A stretch of DNA of 64,000 nucleotides from DAOUEX01 sp034430235 (lineage in GTDB: Bacteria; Chloroflexota; Anaerolineae; UBA2200). The notes beneath the pieces were generated by a model. It was given only the letters and a program-made list of their open reading frames with translations. It searched no databases and was not told the origin of the DNA. Below are positions 61,615 through 64,000 of the stretch, in pieces. The first letter of the stretch is position 1; every line of letters begins with the position of its first letter. Location of the stretch: NCBI GenBank assembly GCA_964478075.1, contig CAYZGO010000014.1, forward strand, positions 21,314-85,313, in the 5' to 3' direction. The translations under genes and the position numbers were made by a program.

Positions 61615-63615
61615 TTAGTGGGCTAGCAGACTCGCTATCTGATAAGTCAGCACGCCTCCCACCAGGGAGACCACAAGCAGGAACACAACACTTACAGTCG
61701 TCCAGTGCCATGAATTCGTCTCCTGCTTGATTGCAGCTACCGTGGCCACACACGGGATGAACAACATTTGTATGACCAGAAAAGCGAGCGCTGCTGCCGG
61801 AGTAAGGGTGGTTCTCAGAATGGCAGCCAGTCCTGCTTCGCTGTCCCCTGCGCCAAAGAGCACACCGAGGGTAGCGATGGCGTTCTCCTTGGCAATAAAG
61901 CTGGTTAGCAAGGCCACCATCATGCGCCAATCTAGGCCTATTAGTCTGCCAACAGGCTCCAGCAGTCGACCGAAACGTGCCATAAAGCTGGTTTCAATGT
62001 CCCCACCGGGCAAGGCCGATAGGGCCCAGACGATGACAGAGACAGCGAGAATTATTGTGCCTGCTTTGCGCAAGAAGGATAGGAGGCGCTGCCAGATGCT
62101 GAGGGTGATCGTACGCCAGTTGGGCAAGTGGTAGAGAGGTAGCTCCATGATGAATGCTAAATGCTCTCCTTTGAAAACGACCTTGTTGATGAACAGACCT
62201 GAAAGCATGAGTACGAGCAGGCTTAGGGCGAGCAGCCCCCAGGTGACGATGGTTGGAGCGGTGAAGAACGCAGGTGCTAGGAAAGCGACTACAGCCATGC
62301 GTGCAGTGCAGGGTACCAACGGAGCAATGAGAATAGTCAAGAGACGGGCTCGCTCCGACTCAATGACTCGAGTTCCCAGAACGGAAGGCACATTACAGCC
62401 AAAGCCCAGAAAGAGGGGCAAAAAGGACTTGCCGTGCAGCCCCATCAGGTGCATGAAGCGGTCCATGACGTAAGCCGCTCGAGCCATGTATCCCACATCT
62501 TCCAGTATGCCGAGCATGGCGAAGAAGATTAGCAGGATGGGGAAAAAGGTCAACACAGTGCCTACGCCGTTGATGGCGCCGTCCACTATCAAGCCCGTAA
62601 CCCAGCTTGGTGCTGTGGCCAATGCCATTGTTACCAGGTGGGCCACAGTACCTACGACATATACGTCTATCAACTCCTGGAGCGGCGTTCCGATGGCGTA
62701 GGTCAGCCAAAAGGTCAAGGCCAGAATGCCAGCAAGGATAAGTAGGCCCCACAAAGGATGAGTTGCCCAACGGTCCAGTCGATCGGTAAGCAAGATTGGG
62801 CCAGCTCTTGGTTTCACTATGGCTGCGCGAATCATGCGTGCAATCCACGCGTATCGCCCGCTTGCCACAGCGACACACGCATCTTCGTGCTGCTTGATGA
62901 TGCTGTAAACCTCGTCCCACGTTTCCTTCGGCAGGCGCAAACACATCATTTCGGTGAGCTGCTTATCGCCTTCTAGAATCTTTAGTGCCACCCACGTGCG
63001 CGGGTACTCTGGCGGCACATGGTCATTGATGAGCGATTCGATGCGCTCCAGGACATCTTTGTGATCTGCGCGGATATCTGGAGCATTTGGGGTGTATTCT
63101 GCGCCGTCACAGATGACATCCTGGATGCGCACCAGTAACTCTCGCATGCCCTGCCCCTTGGTGGCAACCATGGGTACCACGGACACGCCCAACGCGGCTT
63201 CCAGTACGTGTGATTCAATCTTGACGCCTTGCTGTTGGGCCACATCTATCATATTCAGGCCAATGATGACTGGTACAGACAAGGGTAATAGCTCAGAAAC
63301 GAGATATAGATTGCGCTCGAGAGCTGCCGCATCCACGATTACCACCACAACATCCGGTTTCTCTTTGATGATGTACTCGCGTGCGATCAACTCCTCTGGC
63401 GAATTGGCAGTCAGGCTATACGTACCGGGCAGGTCAATGACACTGAATGTCCAGTCTTTGTAGTGGCAGGTGCCAACCTTCTGCTCGATCGTTTTACCCG
63501 GCCAGTTGCCGACGTGCTGGTTCAAGCCAGTGAGCAGATTGAAGACCGTGCTTTTGCCCACATTGGGCTGTCCCGCCAAAGCTACGCGGATCAATTTGCC
63601 TTCACTCTCTGTCAT
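61615..63615 (-). CDS. feoB: Ferrous iron transport protein B
   Basis: 666 residues. The N-terminal G domain has GQPNVGKST (G1), DLPGTYSLTANSPEE (G3) and LNMIDVA (G4). About ten membrane helices follow, with two Gate motifs including FLGFGCNVPSVLGTR and FIPCVATVAAIKQE. It imports Fe(II) across the inner membrane. Its ATG overlaps the feoA stop by four bases. Confidence 0.96.
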   Translation of the reverse strand: MTESEGKLIRVALAGQPNVGKSTVFNLLTGLNQHVGNWPGKTIEQKVGTCHYKDWTFSVIDLPGTYSLTANSPEELIAREYIIKEKPDVVVVIVDAAALERNLYLVSELLPLSVPVIIGLNMIDVAQQQGVKIESHVLEAALGVSVVPMVATKGQGMRELLVRIQDVICDGAEYTPNAPDIRADHKDVLERIESLINDHVPPEYPRTWVALKILEGDKQLTEMMCLRLPKETWDEVYSIIKQHEDACVAVASGRYAWIARMIRAAIVKPRAGPILLTDRLDRWATHPLWGLLILAGILALTFWLTYAIGTPLQELIDVYVVGTVAHLVTMALATAPSWVTGLIVDGAINGVGTVLTFFPILLIFFAMLGILEDVGYMARAAYVMDRFMHLMGLHGKSFLPLFLGFGCNVPSVLGTRVIESERARLLTILIAPLVPCTARMAVVAFLAPAFFTAPTIVTWGLLALSLLVLMLSGLFINKVVFKGEHLAFIMELPLYHLPNWRTITLSIWQRLLSFLRKAGTIILAVSVIVWALSALPGGDIETSFMARFGRLLEPVGRLIGLDWRMMVALLTSFIAKENAIATLGVLFGAGDSEAGLAAILRTTLTPAAALAFLVIQMLFIPCVATVAAIKQETNSWHWTTVSVVFLLVVSLVGGVLTYQIASLLAH

Positions 63616-63857
63616 TTGCCTTTCCTGTTCAGTTTGACCAGGACCCTCTTTGCCTCTCCACGTCCTAGCGCAATCCGTGTGTCGCGCAGGTTAACAATGA
63701 TCGGCCCGTGGCTCAGGTTCTGCAACATTGTGATTTTAACCCCGGGTGTGAAACCAAGCACAGCCAGCCGACTGCGGAAACCATAGCCGCCACGCAGGTC
63801 TTGGACTATAGCGGTCTCACCCGTTTCTAATTCACTGAGCGGACAAGTATTGTCCAC
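63612..63857 (-). CDS. feoA: Ferrous iron transport protein A
   Basis: 81 residues with an SH3-like fold: PLSELETGETAIV, then SRLAVLGFTPGVKITML and IALGRGEAKRVLV. FeoA is a small cytoplasmic partner of FeoB. The start is GTG at 63857 with an AGGAGG site. It is the first gene of the operon. Confidence 0.93.
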   Translation of the reverse strand: MDNTCPLSELETGETAIVQDLRGGYGFRSRLAVLGFTPGVKITMLQNLSHGPIIVNLRDTRIALGRGEAKRVLVKLNRKGK

Positions 63858-63922
63858 AGATAGTGTTCCTCCTCTTGCTTTGTCTGGGTTCTAAAGTTAG
63901 GTATGCCTTAATCCACCGCTAT

Positions 63923-63951
63923 ATAATACCATAACCTATCGCCCTTGTCAA
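63923..63951 (-). promoter_or_regulatory. Promoter of the feo operon
   Basis: TTGACA (63951-63946), a 17-bp spacer and TATTAT (63928-63923) on the minus strand. Downstream at 63897-63911 the segment TTAAGGCATACCTAA is a weak palindrome that recalls DtxR/IdeR-type iron boxes; an iron-dependent repressor site is possible but unproven. Confidence 0.7.
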
Positions 63952-64000
63952 ATCGCCGAATTGCCTCACGATAAATCTAACTTTGCGGGAATCGTTGCCT

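Overview
The window is 64 kb of a chromosome of about 55% GC, almost entirely coded on the minus strand. It carries a run of ten Ns at 4662-4671, so it is a scaffolded draft or metagenome assembly. The gene content points to a Chloroflexota-like bacterium (inference). The clues are lipoprotein HtrA proteases with Thr/Pro-rich linkers, an HspR-type regulator, an O-antigen ligase fused to TPRs, GT39 enzymes with extra C-terminal beta domains, a membrane beta-propeller/ATPase fusion, and a LipS1/LipS2-like pair of radical SAM proteins in place of LipA.

Region 1 (1-4.6 kb) concerns lipoylation of the glycine cleavage system. It holds a cut-off gcvPA, gcvH, a frameshifted methyltransferase, a lipoate ligase-like protein without the usual catalytic Lys, two radical SAM proteins and a small conserved protein. 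Region 2 (4.9-7.6 kb) has three membrane protein genes: DUF420, an MFS transporter and a VTT-domain protein. Region 3 (7.9-26.4 kb) is an exopolysaccharide/O-antigen locus. It has a nucleotide-sugar dehydrogenase, a WecA-like initiating transferase, an O-antigen ligase with TPRs, two SDR epimerases, six GT4 glycosyltransferases, three methyltransferases and a Wzx-type flippase. CcsA-like and ResB genes (26.4-28.7 kb) sit at its upstream end behind a strong promoter.

Region 4 (28.8-32.8 kb) has a GT39 transferase and two crotonases, the remains of a beta-oxidation operon; only a 12-codon tail of a 3-hydroxyacyl-CoA dehydrogenase survives. Region 5 (33.3-46.4 kb) is a long tightly packed operon: M50 protease, HD-domain protein, TyrA, GT4, hexapeptide N-acetyltransferase, phosphohexomutase, DNA polymerase III alpha, and a 1,297-residue membrane propeller/ATPase whose start codon overlaps the dnaE stop. 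Two genes here carry in-frame arrays of the same 27-bp palindromic repeat.

Region 6 (46.8-49.8 kb) is the only plus-strand block: a DUF4126 protein, UvrC and a small membrane protein. Region 7 (50.2-61.0 kb) is a protein quality-control block: clpC, clpB, an eRF1-like protein, hspR, two htrA genes, dnaJ and grpE. No dnaK is present. Region 8 (61.3-63.9 kb) is a ferrous iron operon, feoA-feoB-feoC-like, with a clear promoter and terminator. I saw no tRNA, rRNA, CRISPR array, intact insertion sequence or prophage.
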